Positions 9,214-20,009 of a DNA stretch of 64,000 nucleotides are shown here, piece by piece (the first letter of the stretch is position 1; every line of letters starts with the position of its first letter). Origin of the DNA: Silene latifolia (lineage: Eukaryota; Streptophyta; Magnoliopsida; Caryophyllales; Caryophyllaceae); contig NC_133537.1 of the NCBI RefSeq assembly GCF_048544455.1, positions 16,863,541 through 16,927,540 of the forward strand. Direction: 5' to 3'. A program made the translations under genes and the position numbers. The notes below the pieces were generated by a model. That model was not told where the DNA came from, ran no database searches, and worked only from the letters and a program-made list of their open reading frames with translations.

Positions 9214-10638
9214 ACCCCTTCCCTTAACCATTTGTACACACAACCCTAGATCAAAATTAATTTCCTTTTCCAAGTTTGAATCCTGTTAATTACATTGCTA
9301 ATCTTTACTTAATTAGAACAAGTTCTTCAATTATTCCATCATACTTAGTAGTAGAAATTAGGGTTGTAAGAAGATTGAAGGTTCCTCCTTCCTTATTTTT
9401 CAATCCAAATTCCTTTCTTGCTATTGAGTTGGTATTATTTCTTTCCCTAATTTCATTTGTTTACATTTGCTTTTCCATTAAGTTTTGTTTGATTGTTTAT
9501 GTTAGGAATCCAATCTAGTTGTTTGATTGTTGTTATTATCTCTCTTGTTCATCTTTTCTTTGTTCACCATTGTTATTTACATCCAAAGATTGAGTCTTTG
9601 ATTTCCTTAAGTTGAAGATTGAATCCTTGAGTTATTTGTGTTAAAGGTTGTGTCTTTTTAGTCAATTCTCTTCATTATTAGATTAAATTGTCTTACTTCA
9701 TACTTTGTGTTGAATAATTGCATGTTTAGTAGTAGAATTTATTCTCTCATCATGTTTATGCCCAAAGATTCCATCTTTGTTGTTTCTTTTGCTTTTAGGA
9801 ACATGATTAGTGAGTAGTCTTCCACTAGGACTCGGTTTGACCCAACATGAGTAAATTCACTAATTGAATCTCATAGAGGCTACTTATTTGGGGAAGTTGG
9901 TGAGGGTAGTTTAGAGGAATGATTTGGTTTATGGATTGATTTTGGGTAGTGTCGATTTATGACCCTTGTCCACCAACGAGAGTTGGTTAGGTTATGACTT
10001 GGATATTCGGAATTCGACCCTATTGCTAACCTAGGTTGAGACCGAAAGGGAGAACCTTGGGAGAGCACCTCTAAACTAGCGTTTGAAATCGACCTCCAAG
10101 AGGAGGAGTGAGATGACCCGGATTACGATGAGTACTTAATGACCTTGACCGATTCCTTGACCTCCTTGGGAAAGTGCACGTTTTTGGGGTTGTTGAGTGT
10201 TGAGTTATGGATTACGACCTTCGAACCCGAGAGGGGGGTTGATGGGTAGTGCTAGTGTCCTGTTTCGAACCCGAGAGGGGGGTCTTAGGCGAATTAGAGC
10301 CATCTCCTCCTCACCTAGTTACCCTTATGATTAGCCTAGAGATTTAATGGTGTGAAGTTATGAATTGTTTAGGGGAGAACCGAGTCTTAGGCCTTTAAAC
10401 TATTTGATTTACAACTTATCATTTCTTTTTGCTCATTTATCTATTTCTTGTTTAGTTTGAATTTCATTTCGTCTTAGGTAGTTTTAGTATAACAAATTCA
10501 TCCCTTATTGCCGACTTAGGTAAACGATAGGATTAGAATAATTAGTAATCTCCTTAACTCCTTGTGGGATCGACCCTCTATTTTGCACAACGATAACTCG
10601 TGCACTTGCGAGGTACTATTTGATAACCATCAAGTTTT

Positions 10639-10656
10639 TGGCGCCTATGCCGGGGA
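10639..10656 (+). promoter_or_regulatory. RT-A primer binding site (tRNA-Asp)
   Basis: TGGCGCCTATGCCGGGGA starts 6 bp after the LTR end. It matches the complement of the plant tRNA-Asp 3' end at 16 of 18 positions. RT-E has the exact version at 34222-34239. Confidence 0.85.
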
Positions 10657-10745
10657 GTTCGACTAGATATTAATTGTTTTCGTTCTAGTTTAGACTAATT
10701 CTTTTGTATTACTAATCCTTCTCTTGAGTGTGTAGGACTCTTTGC

Positions 10746-12200
10746 ATGAGTAGGAGAAATCGAAGAGGCCAACCAACTTATCCGATTGACCACGAGATTG
10801 AAGCTATCGCAAGAAGACTAAATTCACTCCGTAGAAGAGGAATTATAGAAACACCAACTTCCCAAGAAAATTTAGTAGTGGAAGACTTTCGAGAAGAACC
10901 AAGTACCTTTGAAACTTTTGAGAATCCCTTTGCAACTCCGGAAGAAGAAGTGACAATGGCCGCGGTGCCTATGCGAGATAACTTGGCTCCGAAAAAGGTG
11001 TTGAATCCGAGTATCGTCAAGGCACCTATTCAAGCCAACAACTTTGATGTGAAAGCCACCTTGCTACAACTTTTCCAAGGGAATCAATTCGGTGGGGGAG
11101 CCACCGAAAACCCCAACGAACATCTCAATGAGTTCTTGGATAGTTGTGACATGTTCAAAGCTAACGGAGTGTCGGAGGATGCCGTACGCCTTAGGCTTTT
11201 CACTTACTCCTTGAGGGGAAGTGCCAAGGAGTGGCTTAAAAGTTGTGAACCCGATTCTCTTCGGACTTGGGACGACGTCTCCAAAGCTTTCTTAAACAAA
11301 TATTTCCCACCACAACGAACCGCAAGAATCAAAAGTGAGCTCCAAGGCTTCCCCCAACAAGAAGATGAGACTCTTTACGAAGCATGGGAGAGGTACAAGG
11401 GTCTTCAAAGGCTATGTCCTCACCACGGGATTGGGGATGATGAGCTAATCAACAATTTTTATGAAGGGTTGAACAATGAAATGGAGATGAACCTAGATTC
11501 CGGCTGGGGAAAAGAGGCGTTGGATAAAATAGATCACAAGACGGCCAAAGAGCTTATTGAAGAGATGGCTTCTCGTACCTTTCATTGGAACAATGATAGG
11601 CACAAGAGGAAAGGAAAGTCAACGGTTGAATCGGCCAATAATGTTGAAGTCAAAGGGTTGATTGAAGAGCTTAAGCAACAAGTTGCCTTGATGAGTTCAA
11701 GCAACACATCTAGCAACTCCTCTTCTATGAGGAACCAAGTTTATAGTTGTGAGATTTGTGGAGACCAAGGATACCCGCCCAATGAGTGTCCTTTGATGGT
11801 AGAAGAGGGCAATTGCATGGAGCAAGTGAACGGGATATGGGAGTCTAGTCCGGCCAAGCAAGCATTTAACAACAATCAATATTACCCCGGAATGAGAGCC
11901 CACCCAAACTTTTCCTATGGTTCACAAAATGTCCAAAACCCCACCTTCCAACAAAAATCACACCAACCAAACTTTCAAGCTCAAAAACCAAACACAACAT
12001 TCAACCAAGGTCCACCGGGTTTCCAAGGGAGATCCTTCCAACCGAGACAACAATTTCAACCGCTCAACCCACCAAATAACCCACCTTTCCATCCAAACAA
12101 CCCACCTTTCCAACAATCCGCCCAACCAAAGTCAAACTTGGAACTCATGATGGAACAATTGATGACTTCCCAAAACCAACTTGTCAACACTCAAACATAA
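10746..12200 (+). CDS. gag: RT-A Gag
   Basis: This is the Gag part of the Athila-type Gag-Pol polyprotein. The ATG at 10746 is chosen because its product (MSRRNRRGQPTYPID) aligns with RT-E Gag from its ATG at 34328; the frame is also open 6 codons further upstream, from a GTG. The retrotransposon gag domain (RLRLFTYSLRGSAKEWLKSC, then YEAWERYKGLQRLCPHHGI) is intact. The zinc knuckle reads CEICGDQGYPPNEC, with Tyr in place of the metal-binding His. A Gln/Asn/Pro-rich tail follows. The frame stops at TAA 12198-12200, but the same frame goes on with linker sequence, so this stop probably truncates a longer polyprotein. Confidence 0.85.
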   Translation: MSRRNRRGQPTYPIDHEIEAIARRLNSLRRRGIIETPTSQENLVVEDFREEPSTFETFENPFATPEEEVTMAAVPMRDNLAPKKVLNPSIVKAPIQANNFDVKATLLQLFQGNQFGGGATENPNEHLNEFLDSCDMFKANGVSEDAVRLRLFTYSLRGSAKEWLKSCEPDSLRTWDDVSKAFLNKYFPPQRTARIKSELQGFPQQEDETLYEAWERYKGLQRLCPHHGIGDDELINNFYEGLNNEMEMNLDSGWGKEALDKIDHKTAKELIEEMASRTFHWNNDRHKRKGKSTVESANNVEVKGLIEELKQQVALMSSSNTSSNSSSMRNQVYSCEICGDQGYPPNECPLMVEEGNCMEQVNGIWESSPAKQAFNNNQYYPGMRAHPNFSYGSQNVQNPTFQQKSHQPNFQAQKPNTTFNQGPPGFQGRSFQPRQQFQPLNPPNNPPFHPNNPPFQQSAQPKSNLELMMEQLMTSQNQLVNTQT

Positions 12201-13075
12201 TTCATCAACCATTCCACTCAAAAACAAGAAGAGACAACCTCATCCATCAACCAACTTAGAACCCAAATACAAGCTTCTCAGCGGATGACGGACAATCAAA
12301 TCTCCAAATTGGCTTCCCAAATGAGCCAACTACAAGCCTCTCATGGAAAATTCCCGGGTAAAACCGAGGAGAATCCAAAAACCATAAATGCTATCCACTT
12401 GAAGAGTGGTAGAGATTTGGAAGACCGGACATTTGTCAAGAAGAGGAAGAGTAGTAAACCAGATAATGTGGTTGAACCTCAAATTGTAGTTGAACCTCCA
12501 AAGGTAGTTGAAGAAAAAGAGGTCGAAGATGAATTTGTGGAAATTGTTGTGGAGACTCCAAAGGTGATTGATGAACCAACAAAAATTGTTGAAGAGCCAA
12601 GACAACAAGTTGTGAGGACTTATGTGCCACCAATTCCTTTCCCATAAAGGTTGGCAAGGGCAAAACTTGAACACAAATATGAAAAGTTCATGGACATGAA
12701 GAAGGGAATCAACATCACTATGCCCTTCATTGATGCCGTCAAGGAGATACCTAGCTATTGAAAATTCTTGAAGGAGCTAATTTCAAACAAAAATTCCTTG
12801 AGTCCAACAACAACGGTGAGCCTATCCAAGGAATGTAGCGCAATTCTTATGAATGAAGCTCCTCAAAAGCTTGAAGACCCGGGGAGTTTTTCCATACCTT
12901 GCAAAATTGGGACCGTGCATATTGAGAGAGCCTTATGTGATTTAGGGGCAAGCATTAGTCTTATGCCCCTCAAAATCTTCAAGAAATTGAAGGGATATAA
13001 GCTTTCACCAACAAGGGTTTCTCTCCAACTTGCGGATAGGTCGGTGAGATACCCAATCGGTCTTGTGGAGGATGT
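12201..13075 (+). pseudogene. pol: RT-A Gag-Pol linker and first half of protease
   Basis: This continues the gag frame. It is broken by stops at 12645-12647 (where RT-E has CAA for Gln) and 12759-12761 (TGA where RT-E has GGC for Gly). Recognisable parts are an acidic Val/Glu-Pro-rich linker, then LSKECSAIL and LEDPGSFSIPCKIG, and the protease active-site stretch ALCDLGASISLMPL (DLGA rather than the usual DSGA, as is normal for Athila). The frame is cut at 13075 by the insertion of RT-B; the other half of the protease begins at 21523. Confidence 0.85.
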
Positions 13076-13355
13076 TGATGCGTGTCATTTATATGATGTT
13101 TTACATCTCTTTTTACACGCATTTCAGAGCTCATTTGTTTAGTTTATGATACATTTCTCCCTATTTCCGTCTACTTCCGTATTTTGTACTTTATTGTAGA
13201 AATGTGAAGAATTCGACGAGAAATCAAGCCAAATCTGTCCCCGAGTAATCTGCATTGCGAATGACGTGAAGGAATTGCTTAAGGAACGAGCTTGGTGCGC
13301 GATCCAAGGCCCAAAAGACAAGTCCACGAGAATAAAGAAGTCAAGTAGCAGCTCA

Positions 13356-13456
13356 AGCAGTCGATCGACTAGTCCCATCAGTCGATCGACCAATGCTCGG
13401 ATCCGAAGCTTACATTGTTTTGAGGAGCGATCGATCGACCGCCCTGAGTAGTCGAT
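13356..13456. repeat. RT-B LTR palindrome cassette (AGTCGATCGACT type)
   Basis: At least four copies of the palindrome AGTCGATCGACT or close variants (GTCGATCGACC, CGATCGATCGACC) lie within 100 bp, about 95 bp before the TATA box. More copies lie inside the element at 16280-16390, 18016-18122 and 19276-19312. Confidence 0.85.
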
Positions 13457-13549
13457 CGACCAGATTTCGATTCCAGACGGGAATTAAAAGATTGAGAAAC
13501 TCAAGGCCCGTGAAGTTTAGGTTTAGGAAATAGTTGTTGCGCTTATTTG

Positions 13550-13556
13550 CTATATA
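13550..13556 (+). promoter_or_regulatory. TATA box of the RT-B 5' LTR
   Basis: TATATAA lies shortly after the palindrome cassette; the same word is in the 3' LTR near 20484. Confidence 0.5.
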
Positions 13557-14597
13557 ACGTAACACAACTTTCAGTTTAAGCATCAAGTCTTTTAGGGATA
13601 ATTTTACATCAAGTTTTAGAATTAAGTTTTCATTCAAAGTTCTTTATCGAATAATTAGGGTTTGGAATTATCGTGAGCATCGAAATTCGGTTCTTATTAA
13701 TCAAATCTTACCCCCGCAACGGTATTTCTCCTGTTTACTTTCGGGTTTACGTATTTTGCTAATAGATTAGAATTGATAGTTAGTGTTCCCAAGCCAATTA
13801 TCGTTTCATCATCATTGTTATTTATTTTAAGCATGAATTCCGTAATTGTCATGAGCTTTATTGTTGTTTTTACCTTCACCATGAGTAGCTAAATAGTTAG
13901 TGCTAGGATGTAGGCGATTTATGGCTAGGCGGCATTAGATTAAACACGGATCGAACGTGCGTGTCGATCGATCGACCGACATAGTTGGTCGATCGACCGA
14001 CCTTGTAAGGTTATCCTTCGTTTTAATTGAATTTAAACTTGTATTTAACAAATCGAATGCATGCGACCAGTTAGATACCTATTTTGTGACCGACCCATTA
14101 GACCGAAAGGTAGGGTAGGTTGTTTGACCGTCAATTAATTCGACTAAACTGTGCTAAGATCGAAAGATAGGTATAGTTTAGACCATTAGTCACTTTTCAG
14201 GACGAAAGTCAGTATTAGTGACATTAGGGACCTATAGCGAGATCGAGAGATGCTATTTGTTAGGAGTGGACCGAGAGGACCTCTTATTTCCCGCCTTACC
14301 CGTGTTTAATTCAGACCGACTTAGTTTTTGCCGCCGAAAAGTCGTAATGACCCGACCATCCTAGTACCCTTCTTTTATCTGTTTAAATCATATCTTTAGT
14401 TTATTTTCCTTTTATTGTTTTTAGCTATAGAACAATTCAAATCAACCCCCATATTAGTTACCTCGGATCGAACATTAATCAACTAAAGTTTACAAATCGC
14501 CTCCTCATGGATCGACCCTATTACCACTAGCCTAGGTTAGTCTTAATAGGAATTATAAATTTTATCTTTGGTACTCACAACGACGGGTATCAAATTT

Positions 14598-14619
14598 TGC
14601 GCCGTAGATGTCGGGAGGC
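14598..14619 (+). promoter_or_regulatory. RT-B primer binding site (degenerate tRNA-Asp-like)
   Basis: TTGCGCCGTAGATGTCGGGA follows the LTR end by about 5 bp. It resembles the TGGCGCCGTTGCCGGGGA of RT-E with several changes and an apparent insertion. Either it has decayed or a different tRNA is used. Confidence 0.45.
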
Positions 14620-14749
14620 AATAGTCCTAATTTTAGTTGTTTTAATTTTTCGTCTTTCTTAGTTTAAGGAACATCCGTTCCTTAAACTGTTCTTATATTT
14701 TGTTGTAGTTTCCTCTTATGCGCAGTCACGGGGTGGAGAATTAGTACCA

Positions 14750-16283
14750 TTGAACCCCGAGATTGAGAGATCCTTGCGCGAGTTGAGGCGAACACGAAGA
14801 GTATTACCGACAGAGGAAGAGCCGAGTACTCTGTCAAGCTATCACGAGAACGAATCGCTCAAGAAGACCCACGATCTTCACCGTTTCCACTTCTTCACCG
14901 AGACAGATTACTTCTCCGGAAATTCCGGTCATGGCCGAGGAAGCGAGTATAGCTAGTTTTTCCGAGCCGACAACCGACAATTTATACAAGGGGTTCGAGT
15001 ACGGAGATGCCAGAAATTCGAACCAAAGCCCGCTTATATCACCATGGTCGAGAGAAATCGGTTTGGGGAGCTGCAAATGAAGATGCAAATGGACATATGG
15101 AGACCTTTATTGACTCTCGCCGCTTTGCTCCATTCCCCACCACCGGTGGCGTGACCCAGGATCAAATCAAAGAGACCATGTTCATCTTCTCCCTTCGTGA
15201 TGCCGCAAGGGAGTGGTATAGAGATCTGGACCGAGCCGCTCGGAGATCACTGATTGGAATACATTGGCCTTGGCGTTCTACAAGAAGTACTTTTCTGCTT
15301 CGAGGACGATCGCTATTAGAGCTCAAATCACGGGCTTTAAACAAGGGCCAGATGAGAATTTCCACGAGGCATGGGTCCGATTCAAGAAGTTAGTGCGAAC
15401 CATACCGCACCATGGGTTCGAAAAGTGGAGTTTGTGCAATCATTTCTACAATGGGTTGTACGACGACGATCGAGGGCCATTTTGGATCTGCGACCAATGG
15501 GAGATTTCTTTGAAAATTTGGGAGCAACCAAGGGGTGGAAGATCATTGACGATCTAGCTACCCACAAGGCCGAGTATGGGAATTCGAGAGGGAACCAGAG
15601 GAGAGCTGCTGAATCTTCCTCTGTTGCTGCACTTGAGGCTCTCACCGCGAGATTTGACAAGTATGAGCTAGGAGGAGCCTCTAAGGGTGGGATATACCAA
15701 GTCAATGCTGTGTCAGACGGTCCCTTCCTTTGTGAAAGGTGTGGAGTTGAGGGCCATGTCTCAAAGAACTGCCATAGTCCCTTTGAATCTTGTGCTGCCT
15801 TTCAACACTATAGGCAGAACAACACCTACTACGAGCCACCGCATCCGAACTTGAGTTGGAGGAGCCAGAATGTCCAAAACCCAACTCAACCTCCGCCACA
15901 GCAGCAGCCATATGTACCTCCACATCAAAAGCAACAGCAATATCAAAAGCCTCCTTATGTGCCGCAAAGAACAACAAACGCAAAATTCTGAATTTTCCGA
16001 GCTGAAGAATTTGTTGCTGAAGGAGTCCCAAGCAAGAGAGGCCGGGATGAAGTTACTAGAGAGCCAAATAGCTCAGTTGGCTAGCAAAAGTAACACTCGA
16101 GCTCCCGGACACCTACCCACTCAACCCGAACAAAAGGAGACCCTACATGCCATCACCTTGAGGAGCGGGTCCACCCTTGATGGTCCTGCCATGGTCGAGA
16201 AAGCTGTTGAGAAGAATGAGGCAGATCCGAGTTCAAACAAAGCTGTAACGAATAAATCAAAAAAACGTCTGCTGGGTGTTTGA
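14750..16283 (+). pseudogene. gag: RT-B Gag (frameshifted)
   Basis: Athila-type Gag sequence is spread over all three frames. An N-terminal part is near 14750-15230. The capsid core continues in another frame (LALAFYKKYFSASRTIAIRA, FHEAWVRFKKLVRTIPHHGF, from about 15264), then a third frame from about 15470 with a complete CX2CX4HX4C zinc knuckle (CERCGVEGHVSKNC). The Gln/Pro-rich tail shifts frame again near 15980 to give the conserved ITLRSGSTLDGP segment ending at 16283. At least three frameshifts are needed, so no full Gag can be made. Unlike the knuckles of RT-A and RT-E, this one is intact. Confidence 0.8.
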
Positions 16284-16497
16284 TCGATCGATCAAGTACC
16301 TAGTCGATCGATCGAAACACGGGTTCCAGGAGCTCGAATCAGGCAACCTTGATCGATCGATCGAGGAGGGTGGTCGATCGACCAATATCACTGCTGATGT
16401 TGAAGAGTTTCGTCCTTTAATGCCAACTAATCTACGAGACCACTTGTTTCGGGGTACCACAGTCCCGAAAGTTTTGGGGCGTGCACTGAGTGCTTGA
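16276..16497 (+). pseudogene. RT-B palindrome-encoded linker between Gag and protease
   Basis: This open stretch is made largely of the GATCGATC palindrome family (16280-16390), translated as repeated DRSI/VDRS peptides. It lies where Athila polyproteins have the Gag-protease linker. The same palindromes in the LTR are non-coding. It shows that the cassette has entered, or is tolerated in, the polyprotein reading region. Confidence 0.5.
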
Positions 16498-17289
16498 TGG
16501 GTCGATCCCGCTCAAGTTTGATCCAATGACGGTTAATGGGTCTCATTTGAGACGGTCTGAGGAGGGGTCTAGCTTCAACAAAGAAAAGGTGACGGACTTC
16601 CAGCCAAAGTCCAAGGACGCCGGCGCGCGCGAATTAGAGGAGAGGGCTAAGGTGCTCCTTACAGCCCCATATCCGGAGAGACTCATGCCAACCAAAGAAC
16701 AGGTATCTTTTAGTAAATTTGAGAAAGTTATTCGTAGCTTAAATGTTCAGGTACCCTTCCTTGAGTTAGTTAACCAAGTGCCAGCGTATACTAAGTTTAT
16801 GAAACAGTTGTTGTCAAAGAAAAAATCACTTGAACATGTTCATACTGTTGCGTTAACTAAAGAGTCTTGCTCTTACTTTTCTCACACTGCGCCCCATAAG
16901 TTAGAAGACCCGGGCAGTTTTTCCGTCCCTTGTAGCATAGGTACCTTTTCTATCGAAAAGGCTTTATGTGATTTAGGAGCTAGCATAAGTGTCATGCCCT
17001 TGAGTCTAGCTAGGAAGCTTAAACCGACTGGTTTGCTATTACGGAGATGACAGTCCAGATGGCTGACCGATCTGCGGTCGAGCCCATAGGAGTCCTAGAG
17101 GACATACCCGTCCAGATAGGGAAGTTTTTCTTTCCTGTCGACTTTGTTGTCCTTGATATGCCTGAGGATGACCATATTCCCATCATTTTGGGTAGGCCAT
17201 TTTTGCACACTGCTGGTGCAGTCATCGATGTCGGTCTAGGTACCTTGACTTTCAAAGTGGGAAAGCACTCCATTGTTTTTTGCCAGTAG
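16490..17289 (+). pseudogene. pro: RT-B protease region (one frameshift)
   Basis: Athila-type linker and aspartic protease: LTKESCSYFSHTAPHKLEDP, then ALCDLGASISVMPLSLARKL, then after a frameshift near 17040 VQMADRSAVEPIGVLEDIPV and MPEDDHIPIILGRPFLHTAG. The active-site triplet reads DLG. The C-terminal ILGRPFL motif is the second conserved protease region. The frame stops at 17289. In a normal Athila element the RT would follow within about 1 kb, but here it does not. Confidence 0.8.
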
Positions 17290-17352
17290 GCTAAGAAAAA
17301 GGATCCCATGTGGCTGTCACTGTAACACGGTTTCGAAAAGAAATCGTATTTT

Positions 17353-17778
17353 GTGCTTCCTGAATTGCCTGTCCCTATTACTACTGCTGTATTAACCCCT
17401 CCGCCCCGAATTGGGAGCAAGAAGGAGGAAAAACTTGTTGTTTTAGACATCGCAGGAGCTGGTTTGGGGAAGGAAGAGCAGCTGGATGCTCCAGCTGAGA
17501 CAGAGCAGATCGTCTCAAGAGGCGGTCTTGGATGCCTAAGTTATGAGACTGACGAGGAGGTGGAAGATGAGCCGGTTAAGGTGAGATGGGCAGATTTGGA
17601 GTCCAACGATTCCAAGGAAGTCCTTGATTGGGGAGATGACGAAGCTGATCAGCTGAGTTCTCCGTCTGTCGAAGCTAAGAAGGGTGCAACTGATAAGATG
17701 AGCACCATTGAGGCTACCTCTAGTAGCCAGAAGCCGACGAAGTGGGCCATCCTGTGGTCCTTTTTGATCAACTATTAG
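17353..17778 (+). CDS. RT-B acidic ORF of unknown function
   Basis: This 141-codon frame follows the protease in place of RT. The product is acidic (ESNDSKEVLDWGDDEADQLS) and has no recognisable domain. It may be the remnant of the protease-RT linker, after which the RT-RNase H-integrase block was deleted. Whether it is translated is unknown. Confidence 0.35.
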   Translation: MLPELPVPITTAVLTPPPRIGSKKEEKLVVLDIAGAGLGKEEQLDAPAETEQIVSRGGLGCLSYETDEEVEDEPVKVRWADLESNDSKEVLDWGDDEADQLSSPSVEAKKGATDKMSTIEATSSSQKPTKWAILWSFLINY

Positions 17779-20009
17779 TTGATCAAATTCGTTATAAACT
17801 TCACTTTATTGCTTCCGAACTATGTTTTATTGCTTTTGCGTGCGCGAAAACTTCGCCTTTATTTCGTTTGCTTAGGATTTTAAATGCTTTAGACTTCGTT
17901 CTGGGTTTTGCGCAATTTTGGGCGCGTATTATTGTGCATTTGCAGGTATTTAGAGCTTATTAGCTCAAATCATTGAGCAATTACGAAGAAATAAGACGCT
18001 GCAGCAGTGATTGCAGTCGATCGACTGGCACCATTGGTCGATCGACTGAATTGCAGGTTTACAGGAGCTACTGTTCACGCCCACTTGGTCGATCGACTGT
18101 CCTTAGTGGTCGATCGACCACTTCTGCTGCTATATGCGTTCACGACCTCTCCCCTGCTGTGTTTGGTCGATATGCGGATTCAAGGGAGTTTTCTACTCCA
18201 CTTTATTTTCCGTCGAATCATCTATTTCTTCTTTTGTTTCAATTATGCACAATTTTTACGTTTCAAAATTGCTTTCTTCAGTCTTATGCGTGGCTTTTAA
18301 TTGTCTTTTCAGGTCCTTATTGGTAGCACTGCTCATCGAAACCTCCTAGCTCACGCCTGGTTTGGGGAGGTTTTTTATCGCGCTTAAAGTCTTGTGAGTT
18401 CCCAAGTCTTTCCTTTATGTCATTATGTTTTTATTTCCCTTTTCTCGCAAATTCCCGTTTCTCTTCGCTTTCATTACATGATTTTGCACAATGGGGACAT
18501 TGTGCGATTTGGTTTGGGGAAGGGTTTTGCGTCGCATATCATTTGCTTGCATTCACGTTTAATTCTGTTTTGCATTGTTTTATTTCATTTCTCTCATAAA
18601 TACAAAATTCAAAAAAAAAAAAAAAAATTGAAATTTTGAAAAATTTCAAAAATTCCATAAAATGCACGTTTATTTTAGCATATAGGTCGAGTCGGAACGG
18701 TAGTATTTCTATGATGATTTAGCATTTGCACCTGTCTTGCCTGAGCCTTGCTTGATTAACATGTTATTAGTAGAATCGTAAATGCATATCTACGAGTTTT
18801 CGTTACATTCTTGCTGAACTTGTGACTTGACTTTAATAATTGGCAACCTACATCATATTTCTGAGATTTAGAGCCCATAACTGGTGACATTCATGACCAG
18901 TTCATCTAGGAATGTGAGTAATACTCCTTATGAGACATGTGTCCTTAATTTGTATAATTATGAATTTGATCTACTTAATACCTGTATGCATTCGGTTTGT
19001 GGTTAGTTGACACATGTGGTAGAGGTTCCCTTTTCTCATTTTACCCATAAGCTCCACATCTGCCAAAAATATCCTTTTTGTCCTATTTACTACATCCTAC
19101 ATTTAGCCTGCCTTTGTCAAGCTAGTAGTTTATGTTCTCGGGATTGTTACTACGTTTTTGGTAGCATATGCTCATTTGAGATGATGTTGGGAAGAAAAAA
19201 ATAAAGAAGAAAAATGAAGAAGGAAAGAAAGAAACAAAAGAAAAAAAAAAAGAAAAGTTTCTGTACTGTTCAAAGCAGTCGATCGACTGCTACTTTAGGT
19301 CGATCGACTGAAGTTCGTGAAAGAAAAGAAAAGAAATCAATTCGCATAATTTAATCCTTATCTTTTGGCGATTTTTGCTCCCATGTTTCATTTATATCCT
19401 ATGGGGAGTTTATTGATTTAGTATTTTGGAGATTTGTGAGTCTTGTGCTTGCTATAGCACCGTTTCGTTTGATTATGAGCAAGAAGTTGGATGTTGCCAT
19501 TTGGTTCCGTTTTGGTACTAGCTTGATCACCTGTACCTCCACTTTACCATAAAATGTTTTGCCTCTTCTTACCCATACCTCACACTTCCATAATTATACC
19601 TCGGCATGTGTCAATGGTCATCTGTTTGGTTGGAATGCATATGTACGGTCATAGAGGTCTTCTTCATAATTTATTGCTGGCATGTCTTCATAGGTCGCAG
19701 TTAGGTGAGAGTCACTACAAATTTACTTCTTTCTATCTTACATGTATATCACCTGCGCTTATTGAGTGATTTGAGTGACCCGTGAGAGTCCAGTTTGATA
19801 AGTCTTTACTGGTCAACGGTTCAAAGACCTTTTAACGGTTTTATAATTCGTTTGCATGATTCACATTACTAATTGATTGTTGGTTGTGCATTAAATTGGT
19901 TTAGGCCCTACAGTTTGCAATTCGCTCTGAGTTTGAACTCGTTCCATTAGGTCATTAGATCGAGTTTAGTTCTTGCTTGGGGACAAGCAAGGTTTGGTTT
20001 GGGGAGATT
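17779..20009 (+). other. RT-B non-coding 3' region
   Basis: There are only short accidental frames. It carries palindrome groups at 18016-18122 and 19276-19312, and two GGTTTGGGGA-type purine tracts (near 18358 and 18510) resembling the real tract at 19991-20009. An A-rich run lies at 18609-18628. This is the part that replaces RT and integrase. Confidence 0.6.
19991..20009 (+). promoter_or_regulatory. Polypurine tract of RT-B
   Basis: GGTTTGGTTTGGGGAGATT directly precedes the 3' LTR start at 20010. The TGGGGAGATT end is shared with RT-E (45550-45559). Confidence 0.65.

Larger units (their letters stand above)
8564..10632 (+). repeat. RT-A 5' LTR
   Basis: This 2,069-bp LTR runs TGATATATGA…ACCATCA. 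A five-unit hairpin array (8788-9150) is followed by a TATA box at 9206. It matches the 3' LTR at 58245-60283 over its whole length, except for a cluster of differences in the array and a segment of about 40 bp (near 10050-10090) missing from the 3' copy. Confidence 0.95.
13076..14592 (+). repeat. RT-B 5' LTR
   Basis: This 1,517-bp LTR has a palindrome cassette at 13356-13456, a TATA box (TATATAA, 13550-13556) and a second small palindrome group at 13963-14006. Its partner is at 20010-21522. Differences between the two are clustered in the palindrome cassettes and at CG dinucleotides. Confidence 0.95.

Noticed and set aside
17973-18349. Open frames in several phases after the RT-B protease
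   Set aside because: They are made by palindrome repeats and T-rich sequence; the predicted Phe/Leu-rich stretches are compositional.
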